The position numbers and the translations under genes were made by a program. From positions 20,158 through 84,157 of the forward strand of contig JAPEVC010000163.1 in assembly GCA_027946555.1 (NCBI GenBank): DNA of 64,000 bases. Reading direction: 5' to 3'. Origin of the DNA: Gnomoniopsis sp. IMI 355080 (taxonomy: Eukaryota > Ascomycota > Sordariomycetes > Diaporthales > Gnomoniaceae). Below, one piece after another: positions 48,406-60,340 of the stretch (its first letter is position 1; each line of letters opens with the position of its first letter). The notes under the pieces were generated by a model, which saw nothing but the letters and a program-made list of their open reading frames with translations, was not told the origin of the DNA and did no database searches.

Positions 48406-50135
48406 CGTCTTGGTAGGTAGCTTAGCTGCTGTTTGGTGGCAATTGCGGCCCAAGACTGCTTGCTGAAGGCTCTTGTTTGGGTGAGGTCAAATTGCGCGTG
48501 GCATCTGGAAGAAACCCAAAGCAGTTGGCAGCGCCTTGAAGAGGTCCAGGTCGTGGACGGTGAATGGTTGACGTCGGGATCGCGACGGGAGCAAGAGGCG
48601 AATGGGCGGGCAGCGGGTAGTGCTTGGAGGGGTGAAACCTTGGAGGGAGAGGTTGCTAGATCCAGGATTGATCCACGTACGGGATTTGCAAGTAACATGT
48701 AGACGGAAAGTTTAAAAAGAGGGCTGCAGCCTCATGATTCGGTACTTGGGGGGGCGCAAAGTGGAGCCCGGAGTTACAAGACGTCTCTTGTAGTGGAATG
48801 GCCTATGGGTATGCTGTGAATGAGGTGTGAGGGTGGACAATCAACGGCTAGTCGCGCAATATGATGTGCAGATGGGAGGAGCGTTGATTAGGAAGAGTTC
48901 CGAATGTGGATGGATGTGTTCTACGGAGTCTTGCATGGTATTGACAAGTGACAAGTTCCCCACTCTTCCCTACCCTTTTCTGACGGCTCGTCTACTAATA
49001 GTAGTGATCTGTCTGTACATGTCAATTCGATACGAATACGCACCCGGGTACCAAGCGCCGGATGCCACAATCCGGGCGCGGTGAGGCTGAAGCTTCGCAC
49101 GCTGTACTGCATAGGTAGATAGATGTGTTCAGGATGTCCCGACTTGGCTTGACGGCTCGCCGGGTTCACCGGAAAACCACTGTCCTTTTTTTGTTCGACT
49201 AGTTCGCCCTCCATGAACTCGATGAAATGAATAAGGCCAAACTTCAGCACGGGCTTCTCAAGCATGTCGATGAGGGCGTGCGCGCTTCAGACGGAGCCCC
49301 CCCGGTCTAACATCATCCCGGGCTTGGGGGAACCGTCCGCAGTGCTCGGATTAGCGGCCTGGCTCTCCTGCATGGTGCTGCGTGCAGTGCTACCGTATCG
49401 CTGGTGCACTCGAAGCTGTCAAAGTAGTAGTGGCGGCTTTCCTTACCTATAATAGGTGTATAGGATTGCCATATCTCGATGTATTTGTAAGTTATGGTAC
49501 CACTTGACAATGACAACCCCACCCAGGCATGTATATCAAGTTGCACTATATACCGCACGCTTGTGAAGATCATTCGTCCTTTGCTGACTACTGCGTACTT
49601 CAGCACTGAGGTATGCTGTGGCGCTGTAGTGCTGTGGTGCTGGACAGTACAAAGAATGTACTGAGGGACGTTTAGAAATATGGACCACCTGCAAGACAAG
49701 TAAACAGGCAGACGGGAAGACGGGACGGTCTCGGTTCGAATTCCACTCCCGACCTCGGGCTCTGGAACCCGGGGAAAACCCACACAAGCGACAATTTGAC
49801 TGCAGTGCACTACGGTCCATCGTGCAAAACATCCTGGCGCTGTCTAGGGATTGACCTTGAAGCTCCATCCCTGAAAACCGTCCCTCCATTTGCCAATCAG
49901 AGCCCCGCAATCGCTGCTGACAGAAAATCTGCCGTCACCGACGCGTGCGATGTTCGGCCTGGGCTTTTTTTTCTCAAGTCGCTTTTGCATTCTTCTCCAC
50001 CAAAGCCTCAAAAAAGTCACATCCAACTTCTGACACAAGACTCGCTATCTTACTTTGGCGAACGTTCTCAGTTTGAGCTTATGCATGGCTCGTGACTCCG
50101 TGATAATGACTGCGATTTTGCACGTATAGCACACA
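48406..50135. other. Divergent intergenic region (Zn2Cys6 factor and LYS4)
   Basis: A 1.7-kb spacer with the promoters of both divergent genes. A CCAAT box in good context (CCAATCA, 49893-49899) lies about 240 bp upstream of the LYS4 start. I see no gene. Confidence 0.5.
49893..49899 (+). promoter_or_regulatory. CCAAT box upstream of LYS4
   Basis: The sequence CCAATCA fits the extended CCAAT-binding-complex consensus and lies about 240 bp before the LYS4 start codon, a usual distance in filamentous fungi. Whether it is used is inference. Confidence 0.35.
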
Positions 50136-52614
50136 ATGTTTTGCTTGGTGAGTCTGACACTGAACACCCTCGTTGAGATATATATGTATATATATATATA
50201 CATATGATTCTGTGTACACATCGACCAAAAGAGCAAACATACTAAGACTTCGCGGTTAGAGGAGCCGTCTCGCCCTCGCGGCGGTGCGAGGTTCTCGCCA
50301 GTTGGCCCTCCCCAAAGCCGGAGCCCCAATATCTTTCATACGAACAAGCCGATACACAACTTCAGCATCAAGGCCCAATGCCACAGCCTTCCACTCCCAA
50401 CTCGAAGACCCCTCCACCTCCTCCCTGCTCGCTTCACTCAAGACGCCCCCTACCTCCACACCACAGACTCTCACCGAGAAGATCGTGCAGCGATACTCCC
50501 TCGGCCTCGCCCCAGGCAAGAAGGTCAAGGCTGGCGACTATGTCACCCTATCGCCTCACCACTGCATGACCCACGACAACTCGTGGCCCGTCGCCCTCAA
50601 ATTCATGTCCATCGGCGCATCCAAGATCCACGACAACCGCCAAGTCGTCATGACACTGGACCACGACGTGCAAAATAAAAGCGAATCCAATCTCAAGAAA
50701 TATCAACAAATAGAGGCCTTTGCCCAGCAGCACGGCGTTGACTTCTATCCAGCCGGCCGCGGCATTGGCCACCAGATCATGGTCGAGGAGGGCTACGCTT
50801 GGCCTGGCACCGTGACCGTCGCCTCCGACAGCCACAGCAACATGTACGGCGGCATCGGCTGCCTAGGCACCGCCATGGTGCGCACCGACGCCGCAAGTAT
50901 ATGGGCTACGGGCCGCACATGGTGGCAGATCCCGCCCATTGCAAAAGTCACCCTCACCGGGATCCTACCACCTGGCGTGACGGGCAAGGACGTGATTGTT
51001 GCGCTGTGCGGGCTGTTCAACCAGGACGATGTTCTCAACCACGCCATCGAATTCACTGGCTCTGAGCAGACAATGCGCAGCATTCCCGTCGACGATCGTC
51101 TTACCATCGCCAATATGACCACCGAGTGGGGCGCGCTCACCGGCTTGTTCCCCATCGATTCGGTCTTGCAGTCTTGGCTGCGCGCACGGGCTACGACGGC
51201 AGCCATGTTCGACGCTGGTTCTGGAAAGCGCTTCACTCACGAGAAGATCGATGAGCTATTGCAGAATCCTTTGAGTGCTGACCCAGGCGCAACGTACGCC
51301 AAGTCGCTGTACCTCAACCTGAGCACACTGTCGCCCTTTGTGGCCGGTCCTAACTCTGTCAAGGTTGCCACGCCACTGAAGGACCTCGAGGCTCAGGACA
51401 TTAAACTTCACAAGGCCTACCTCGTCTCCTGTACTAACAGCCGCTCATCCGACATGGCAGCCGCAGCGCGAGTCTTCCGAGAAGCTGCGGCCGACAACAA
51501 CGGCGAGATCCCCAAGGTTGCTGATGGCGTGAACTTTTACATCGCTGCCGCATCCATTCCAGAACAGCAACTCGCAGAAGCAGCCGGTGACTGGCAAGTC
51601 CTGCTGCAAGCCGGCGCAAAGCCACTGCCCGCCGGCTGTGGGCCTTGTATTGGCCTAGGCACAGGCCTTCTTGAGCCGGGTGAGAACGGCATCAGCGCGA
51701 GCAACAGGAACTTCAAGGGACGCATGGGCTCGACCGACGCAAAAGCTTACCTTGCTAGCCCCGAGGTCGTCGCAGCGTCCGCGCTGCAGGGCAAGATCGC
51801 CGGGCCAGGGTGGTACGAGAAGCCCGAAGGCGTGGAAAAGGTTATCATCGGTGAAGGCGAGGGTGACCACCAAGTGGACAAGGCGCTGAGCATCGAGGAC
51901 GCGCTCGACAAGTACCTAGCCGAGGCGGAGAGCTTGATCGCTGCAGGGGAGAAAGAATTCTCCGATGGTGCTGAATCTGCCTCTGCTCAGTCACAGGAAG
52001 CGAAGACCGACAGCGGCAGTGCAGAATCCCTGACTGAGATTCTCCCGGGCTTCCCTGAAAAGGTAGAGGGAGAGATCATTTTCTGCGACGCCGACAACAT
52101 CAACACCGACGGCATCTACCCGGGCAAATACACTTACCAGGACAACGTCTCGGTCGCCAAGATGGCCGAGGTCTGTATGGAGAACTACGACACGGCCTTT
52201 GCCACCATCGCCAAGCCCGGCGACATCCTCGTCGCCGGCTTCAACTTTGGCTGCGGCTCCTCGCGCGAGCAGGCCGCGACGGCCATCCTGGCAAAGCAGA
52301 TTCCGCTCGTAGTGTCGGGCAGCTTCGGCAACATCTTTTCCCGGAATAGCATCAACAATGCGCTGATGGGCGTCGAGGTCCCGCGGCTAGTCGAGCGACT
52401 CCGCGCGACGTTCAAGGGCGGCGACGACAAGGTCGCGACAAGGCGCACGGGCTGGCGGTTTGTGTGGGATGTGCGACGGAGTCAGGTGGTGGTGACGGAG
52501 GGCGAGGGCGGCGAGACGTGGAGCCAGAAGGTTGGCGAGCTGCCGCCGAATGTGCAGGAGATCATTGCGCGGGGTGGGCTGGAGAAGTGGGTGAAGTCAC
52601 AGATTGAGGCGTGA
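50136..52614 (+). CDS. LYS4: Homoaconitase, mitochondrial (lysine biosynthesis)
   Basis: Two exons (50136-50147, 50260-52614) give 788 aa. The large exon has no ATG before the mature part. A 12-nt first exon (ATG TTT TGC TTG), a GTGAGT donor and a TACTAAG-type branch join to give an Arg/Ala-rich mitochondrial presequence (MFCLRSRLALAAVRGSRQL). The mature enzyme shows the 4Fe-4S ligands Cys395 (SCTNSRSSD), Cys464 and Cys467 (AGCGPCIGLG), the substrate motif HDNSWPVALKF, and the swivel-domain GCGSSREQAA. Homoaconitase converts homocitrate/homoaconitate to homoisocitrate in the alpha-aminoadipate pathway. It differs from aconitase by the missing N-terminal aconitase signature and by the overall length. 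An isoform with another first exon is possible. Confidence 0.94.
50177..50204. repeat. (TA)n-rich microsatellite in LYS4 intron 1
   Basis: A dinucleotide run of TA with interspersed TG/CA (about 28 bp) sits in the middle of the 112-nt first intron of LYS4. It is polymorphism-prone and a possible reason for gene-model errors at the first exon. Confidence 0.85.
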
Positions 52615-53736
52615 GATGTGTGTGGCAGATGATGAAGAAGAAACTTCGGGTTTGCATTGTCTGGGTAACGGTTCTCAAAAAAGTTCTGGGGCGTTTTACT
52701 GCTGTGTACAGCTCGCACTAAATTGATTGGTAAATATGCGCAACATAGAACAAGAATACATCGAATTCGATATAATCGCACATTTCACCAAGGCGCCGTG
52801 GAGATGACCTCGTCCATTCAACCTCGCTACACTTACATCACAATGGTCAGCAAGGCCATCCTTGGGAAAAAGACTCACAAGACTTTGTGTGCAGGACAAT
52901 TAATTTTACTTGTACTTGAATCCTCGGTTCCCTACCGGCACATCCGAACCCCGTTCCATCATAGGCCTCGGGCAACTCATCGAACTCAGAACACCGTTAT
53001 CAACGGTAAGTCCGGGATCGTGAATTGCCGGCAGCACACTGCCCCCCGAAATAAACATCTCATTCACCTGGACGATCTGGAACTCTACGCAGCATTCGTA
53101 ATGCGTGGCACCAACAGCAGAGTGACCCCACTTCGCCGAGACAATAGGCGAACGCGGCAGACGTCTTAGAATCCGAGATGGAGCCCGTAGATACCAACAC
53201 TCTGTCAGGTTTCATTTCAAGTATCTCCAGGACACCTTGCAAATTGAGGCCCGTCTTGTCAGTCGGGCCAATTCGTGAAAAGTTATGTGTACAGTGCGCT
53301 GAGCTCCATTCAGAGCTTGCTTGTTCCTTTTATCATTACATGCTACATCCGTCGATGCTGTACGAGCTTTTCGATATACAACGGCTAATCCGTCCGTCCG
53401 GCCGTATTCCTGCAGCAAATCACGAAGCCTCTGCGACAGAGACCAAGACGGTGATGCTCTGCTCTGCCGTGTCTTCAGTTTTCCTCTCCATTTCATGGTA
53501 TCATATGCAAAGTTGCGTATTGCCCGCAACGCTGTAGTAAAGTTTTCAAGACCGATCCTTTTCTCCGGTCTCTAGAGGCGCATGCCCAAAAAAAACAAAA
53601 GCCAAAAACGGGAAGAAAAAAAATATAAGGGAAGAGAGGCCTCCCAATGCTTTGCATCCAGATACGCCAGTGTATAAATCCGACCGCTCTGTTGTTCCGT
53701 TCTTTTTCTCCAGGCAACGATGATGTGGTTTCGCTT
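52615..53736. other. Intergenic between convergent genes
   Basis: A 1.1-kb spacer with the 3' ends of LYS4 and the ubiquitin hydrolase gene. No coding sequence is recognisable. Confidence 0.5.
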
Positions 53737-56444
53737 TCACATAACTGTACACTCTCGGTCAGGCACTTCGGCCTTGCTCTTCTTCGTCTCATGGTCTTTG
53801 TCGCCGGGGCGACTCTTAGACTTTCCCTTCCGGCCATAGTGATGATGATGCCGGTGATGGTCCTTCTCCTTTCTCTCACCGTTCTCGCCTTCTGCTGATG
53901 GTCGTTCTGGCGCAACAGTGGCAATCGGTGTCTCCTCGCCATCTTCAAGACTCAGGTCAGCCTCGCGAAGTGGCTCCTTGCTCTTACTTCTGAGATTGAG
54001 ACGTGAGAGACTAATGCTGATCCGGCTCTCTCCCACCTGGCTTGTCGGCCTGCTGCGACTGTTCGACTTGGTGAACTTGGCAGCTGCCCTCGACAACCTC
54101 TGCGCTGTGGTCTCTTCCGCTGGTGTGATTGCCGGTGACGGCCCGTTCTCAGGTGTGATTGCTGGGGTACCTGTCGGTTCCGAGAAAGCTACACTGCCGC
54201 GACGTGAGTTGTCTGGGCTGAGGAATGTGGTGTACACAGCACCATCCTCCTCGTTACTGAGGCTTAGGCGAGGTGGTCGGTCCAGTTCGGATGAGAAGCG
54301 TAGACTAGGCCCTGCTGAGTTCAATGTTGAGTTGTCAAAATAGCCGCTAGCTGGTCTTGACAGTCCTGCACCATCGCTACCAGTCGTAATGCTAGCAACA
54401 TTAAGAGTAGAGTCATTGTACGATGGAGGCCCTGTCTCGGATCCTGCGACAGATATGTTGGTGACATCGACCATCGGGACAATTTGATAGAAAACTAGGT
54501 ACGGCATCTCTTGTTTTAGAGCCTCCTTGATATCATCAACGTAGGTTACACGGGTCTCTGCGAGATCGTCGAACTTGACCCATTGAGCGTCCTCATAGTC
54601 TGGTGGAGGGTCATTGTCGTGACGGCGGTTGTCGGTAAGGAGTTTGGGATTGACCCGAGCGAAACTGATGTAGTGACCCGAGTGTACTGAATCGCCTCTA
54701 TGGCAGACAACAGACTGGAGAACCAGCTTGTACTCCATGCTCAGAGAATTGTCCTCTTCGATTTTGGAGTCCTCCGCCACCATGAAATGAGGTAGTCGCA
54801 GACTATCCGGGATGTCGATGAATGTGTTCTGCCTTTTTGCAAGCCCGTCCTCCGTCATTAAATACCTCTTCAGACAAATACCAACAACGGGGCGCTGGTC
54901 GAAATGTGTGACGATCTCTTTGTCGGTCTGCGGTTCACTGTCCGCAGCCGAGTGCCACGGTATCAGCCTGAAGAACTGCCATGCAGGAATCGTGACAGCT
55001 TTCACAACTGTGGAACCTTTCCTCTTGGCCTTTTGCAGCAATGACCCAGCATCCGAGTCGGTCGGTTTTCCTTCGTCATCCAGCACAATGCGCTGTATTA
55101 TACTCGTCGATCTATGACGGATCGTTGGGCGCGCTGTCACGGGTGTGGAAGACTCCCCATTCGGAACAGATGCATCAACAATCGAGCGCCGCTGCTTGAG
55201 CGACTCTCCGTCAACTTCGTCCAATGCTTCGGCTTCCTCTTCTGGATCTTTCTCCGGAACTGACTCTTCCTCTGGGACTGAGTCCTCTTTCACGATCCGT
55301 ATGGTACTCCTAGTGCTCAACGTGGGCCTGTCCCCCTTTTCTACCACGCCGTCGCGGGACACGTCTACTTTGGTGTTGAAGTACTCTTCGAGGCAATCCT
55401 CGAGCTTGACGCCCTTGCCTGTGGGGTCTGCCGGCACTGCTAGATTTAGGAGGCGTTCGTAGACCACCTTGTGATCGTCTGTATCTCTCCATCAGTCAAG
55501 ATGACCGGAAAAGGAGAATTCCAAGCATTTGACTTACCTTTGTCGCCCTTGCCTTGGTGGAATAAATCGACCTGCAGTGTGAGTAACGGCAACTGGAGGG
55601 TCTCGGTGATAAAAGCGAAGGCTTCGGATGTGTCCTGTTGTTCCAATAATTTGGCATCTGACCAACCACAAGCAGATAGCGCCTCTTGTATCAATTGCGT
55701 CTGTACATCGTCAGCGTAGTTCCATAAGGGCTACTTTGTACTGTAGTCCATACCATGTCCGTGTGTATAAGCTTTCCCGTTCTCAACATGTTTACCCAAA
55801 GACGAATCAAGGCGGCAAGATTTCGTTTGGGCTCGTCAGGCAAATCGTTCTTCAGCATGCACTCGAAAGCCTCCAGCTTCGCGAACATGGCAAAGAGCAG
55901 TGCGTCGAGGTAGCAAGTCACATTTCCACGGTTTTCAGCGCCGACCATATGTACATTTGGATCGTAAGGTAGGATTGTCCCAGACTCGGAGCGTTGATGA
56001 AGCAGGAGGATTTCGAGTGCTTTTTCTGGATTTCCGGCGGCATATTTGCTCCTCAGGGCAAAAAGTAGGTATTCATTCGAGATGTCGTGGACGTCCATTT
56101 CGTCGAGAGTTTTTGACATTTCTTCAATCTGTAGGCGGTTTCACAATCAGTCTCGGCTTCTTCGACGGTGGCATTCTTCAACGATGCGAACCTTTGCATT
56201 TTCTTTCTCTCTCTCGTCGACCCCGCTTGCAGGCTGTGTATTCGAGTTGTTCTTGAACATGGCGAAGAATGTTTCACTAGAGAGAGGCCGGGACTAGAGT
56301 CGCTGGTGTGTTAGCGCGTCGCGTCGATCCAACGGTCCGAGCGAGACCTGAACGTACCTTGTGTCCCTCCGAAGACTTGCTCCTTCGATGGCCATCCTTC
56401 TTGTCACGTAGAGTGAGCAATCGCTTTGGTATACTAGCCTTCAT
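53737..56444 (-). CDS. Ubiquitin-specific protease with C-terminal CaaX box
   Basis: Five exons (56444-56358, 56293-56192, 56128-55754, 55700-55538, 55478-53737) give 822 aa. The cysteine box is RGNVTCYLDALLFAMF with catalytic Cys135; the second box includes LLEQQDTSEAFAFITE; the His box is HRGDSVHSGHYISFAR with His at about 510, followed by QWVKFDD. Together these define a UCH/USP hydrolase. The Cys box reads -CYLDALLF- and so resembles CYLD-type enzymes more than the common NTCYMNS form. The catalytic domain is split by a disordered insert (about 290-400). The tail has a His/Lys/Arg-rich stretch and ends CTVM, a CaaX motif. No clear S. cerevisiae orthologue comes to mind. Start 56444 is chosen; an in-frame ATG at 56480 exists. 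Confidence 0.9.
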
Positions 56445-58598
56445 GATGGTGTCGAATTGCGAGGTATTCGCAAAATCCAAGATCGTGTTGCCCAGGTGAG
56501 GTCGACTGGACGGGAACGGGAACTAGGTCGGGCCACGGCGCGGGGCAAGGGAAGGAGAGGGAAGCAAAGACCAGAAGCCCAGTGGCTCGAGGCTATCTCG
56601 CAAAGAGCGACGGGAGCATGTCTTGGTGGGGGGATCTGGGGAGAGAGAGGCGAATTTGAGATAGACCGTTTGAAGATTGTCCGGAGACCCAGATTAAACT
56701 TGCTAGCAGAACCAAAGAAGAGGTGTACGTAGGGGTGGTGCCGATGTTTCTCGGTCGAGACCAGCGTTGGGCGTAGCGTATGTGGAGCCTTTTTGTTACT
56801 TGCAGTCTGTCTGCCTTTCTGCGTTTTGGGTTCTGTGTATTATTACACACAAGACAGTGCACGGTGTGTGTGGAGAAGGAAGGGATCTTCGCTGGACTAT
56901 AGGTTCCAGCAGGATGGCCCTGGGCAGGGTAGGATCGGTTCAGTGGATGCTGCGGAAAGAGCTGGATTTACGTGGTTGTGGATGGATGGTGGGGGTAAAG
57001 CATCCCCTGGTGGTCAGGGGACGGACAAGCCTGACAAGGCGTTTCGGCTGCGGCCAAGCGACCTATTTCGAAGGCACATACCTCATATTGTAGACATTGC
57101 CCGTCCAAGTGAAACAGAATATAAGGTGGCTTTGAACGAACCGAGTCGAGGAGAATGGCTCTGTCTGTCCTACATACTGGCCTACGACTCTTTGGTCCGT
57201 GTAGTGCATTCAACTCATATAAGATGACGCCGCCCGGGAGGCGGGCCCAAGAGTCCGTCCGGTTGTAGTATGGTCCAGTACAAAGTATGTACCTGAATGT
57301 ATTTTTTTTTGCTTAGGTGCTTTCTTGCTTTTTCATACAACTACGCCTGTCAACTTTGTCTCATTGTCACCATGCTAGGCCGTTGCAAACACTATCTGTA
57401 GTATTCGGTTATGTTTTTCATCCACAGACAAAAGCAGCTTGTTGTCGGTCATCTATGAATACCAGACAAATCGCTTCTACAGACAATAATCACCGACGAG
57501 GGGAATAGAAATTGGCAGAGATACATATCCACGCTGATCTGCATACTCCTGCATATACTCTGGCAGCCATCGACTCCGTACGCACGCGCAGATCAGCCTG
57601 GATCTCGACAGATCTCGGTTAACAATGTTTAGAGTTCTGTCAGCGTCAGAAGGTGAGTGCGGAAGCCAGCTGACGATTGCTTTGGTTGCAGCCCATAAAT
57701 CATAACATACTATGTACGAACCTACCTACCTAGGTACCAGTACTTACCGAGTAATTGCTCGATACGAGTATAATTGAGTTAAACAATCGGGCCCACAGTG
57801 TTGGGTCCTTCCAATGGTACCTCCTCCATTTACCATGCCACCCCACTGCTCATACCTCACGATCACACCCACACTCGCGGACGGTCCGACCCCATTCTTC
57901 ACCTTGGGCAGCATTCTAGCACATCATAGTACTATGTAGTGCGTATTATGACGGAAAACACGCAATACTGGCCCTGCTGGTGTACGACAGCAGACCAATC
58001 CTGCCATCGGGGTCTCCGGCCCGATTCGTCCAACACCTCATTTGGCGTTCTTCATACTGACTGGTTCTTCATACCGACTGGCTGGAAGCGCTAGCTCAGC
58101 TGCCAGTGGTCACACACCTATGATGATCTTGACACACCTGTCAGCTCATCAGCATCATACCTCGCGCGGGGTGTTGCAAATCATCACCCTTCTAGAAAGA
58201 TCTGTCGAATTTAGGCGAACTCTGGGTGCTCCTCACCAACACCTTTTGCATCCCGGCACTCTGGAACGCCATACGAAAATCCAGGGTCCTGAGGGTGCCA
58301 GATTGCGACACTACCCCAGTAACTCCCAGCAAAAAAAAGAATTGGAGATTGGAGCTGGGATGTCCCAGTTCTTCCTGCCAGCATGCTCGCGTGTCAAGCA
58401 TCAAGTTGCGGGGTCGACGGGCTAGCCCACTGCTGGTCTGGTCTGGATCTACTGGCCTGTGCGTCCCCCGCAGGTGAGAACTGAGCCGAAGCTGGCTTCC
58501 CGAGGCTAGGTAGATTTGTCTGTGCCAGCCCACCAACTCGCAAGCTTCGTCAATCACTCAATGAAAACGCCCTCTTTTTGACCGCGCATATCACCACC
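56445..58598. other. Divergent intergenic region (ubiquitin hydrolase and MED11)
   Basis: A 2.15-kb spacer without recognisable coding sequence. It has a CCTACCTAGGTACC-type motif near 57724-57738, a T-run at about 57302-57310, and an imperfect tandem 17-bp repeat (58047-58080). Both promoters must be here. Confidence 0.5.
58047..58080. repeat. Tandem 17-bp repeat
   Basis: GTTCTTCATACTGACTG (58047-58063) is followed directly by a copy with one substitution (58064-58080). It lies about 520 bp upstream of the MED11 start. Confidence 0.85.
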
Positions 58599-59244
58599 AT
58601 GGAGCCCTCAAATACGGGAGAGGCTCCACCCGTGGATATCCATGCGCCCTTTACACGAGCAGAACGAATGGCGCAGCTTGCTGAGATTGACCAGGTACGC
58701 TCGCGTCTTCTCGTAAACCTTCGAGTGCTCTACCATCACGTCACAGTCGCATCTAATCATACCTTTCCAGGACATCGTCTCTCTCCTCGCCCTCAGTGGC
58801 AATGCCCTAAAAAGCCTCGGCAGACAACCGCAGCCCACAGGCGAGAACGAGGAGGCACCGAAAACTACCGACGAACAAACTCAAACCTTCCAGGATACCA
58901 TGGACAATTTCTTGACCACGCTGCACAAAGTCGACGTGCGCATGAAGCGCCAGATTTTTGGGCTGGAAGAGGCCGGTATCCTGACCCTTGATAAGACCAA
59001 GCCGAAGGATGACGAGGGTGTCGACCCAGCGCAGAAACCTACTATTGAGCCAAATGGTATGGGCCTGGTGGGCAACCTGGACGTTGGTTGGTTGAATAGC
59101 CGGAGCAATCAGGTCGAGTTGGAGAAAGAGGCGGAGTTGTGGACCAGTGCACGTAAAGCACTGGAGAATGTGTCGCGCGGCACTGGCACGGCTGGCCAGG
59201 TTGGCGATGGGGACATAGACATGGCCGAAAACGCGGATTTCTAG
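58599..59244 (+). CDS. MED11: Mediator complex subunit 11
   Basis: Two exons (58599-58694, 58771-59244) give 189 aa. The first exon encodes PFTRAERMAQLAEIDQ and the intron removal joins it to DIVSLLALSGNALKSLG, the conserved N-terminal helices of Med11. A third helical part (QDTMDNFLTTLHKVDVRMKRQIFGLEEAGI) follows, then an acidic, disordered C-terminus. Med11 is a head-module subunit of Mediator that binds Med22 and contacts the general transcription machinery. The C-terminal extension is longer than in yeast Med11 (131 aa), as usual in filamentous fungi. Confidence 0.9.
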
Positions 59245-60340
59245 AGTTCCGTCACGATGCCAGCCTGATCAGCACGAGCGGGAACTATGGCGAGATAGGG
59301 ATGTGAATACCTAGGGATGTTCCGAGGTCACCATCTCGAGGCTAGCGTAACGACCCTGGCCAGCATCAACGAGAGTTGACCCAGCACCTCGACGATAAGT
59401 CCGCGAAAGATGTTTCATCTAGGCTTCTGCGAACGAGACATCGGCTGATATTATTGATATCCTCATCGCCAATTCGTCACTACAGGCACCGAATATGGTG
59501 GCATTTCGGGTCACAATGTGCAAGCTTCAGTTGCAAGACGCTTCTTCTGTGACGCATGGAACAAAGTCCCAGGCATTCAAGAGAAGCCGGCAGGGCGAAT
59601 TTCTATTTCAGGACGGAGTACGGCGCATCAAGCCCAGTTAAGGGTGGCTCATGGGTGGACAAAATGGTGCAATCACTGCAAGATACCCAATATTCGATTT
59701 TAGTTCCTTTCAGACTATAACGAGGCTGTATATTATCATAACAATGTTGGAACTTCGGGAGTATCAAAATTCCGGCAGATTTATTGAATTGAAGATTGTT
59801 TGTAAGGAGAGGTAGATAATTGTGTCATACCCTCACTTCCTTTTGCCAGAAGTCACTGTAAGATAGATGCATCAAGAGTCCCACTCATGAGACCAATGTG
59901 AGGAATTTGAACAACCTGATGAGTCTGCTACCCCTCGTAATGTGATTCATGATATGCTTGCAGTGATGACATGTGCTAATGCCAGTCAAGCATCTAGGAA
60001 TTCGAGAATGAGTTGTATATGAACTCTTCAGGAAGTTCAGCTTGATGTTGCACACTTAGTCATCATGTATACGAAAACACCATGTACCGAGCTTGCAGGG
60101 GGGACGCCTGTCCAGAAGAACATGGCTGCTCTCCAGGCCCTCTTATCTGTACGCGCCTACTGTATTTCGACAACGCGTCACCCTGGAATCAACTACATAC
60201 TACCTAAACTGGTACAGCGCATCTTCCACAAGACCATTGGTCATCAAGAATTCGTCGCTTTGTTTGCATTTGCAGTTTCGACCCTCGCTTACTGCTGACT
60301 TTGCATTTTGGGAGTTGAGAAGTGCTGTGTGCGTTTCACC
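59245..60340. other. Intergenic, tandem genes
   Basis: A 1.1-kb spacer between MED11 and CDC16 with no recognisable coding sequence. The part 59700-59860 is AT-rich. Confidence 0.5.

Noticed and set aside
49741..49760. tRNA B-box-like GGTTCGAATTCC
   Set aside because: The flanking bases do not form a T-stem, and no A box or acceptor stem lies at the right distance.
50093..50098. TGACTC, a partial Gcn4/Cpc1 site before LYS4
   Set aside because: Only six of seven bases match and it lies about 40 bp before the start codon, too close to be a convincing upstream activating site.
53918..54343. Long plus-strand frame opposite the ubiquitin hydrolase
   Set aside because: Antisense shadow of the Ser/Arg/Leu-rich disordered part of the hydrolase.
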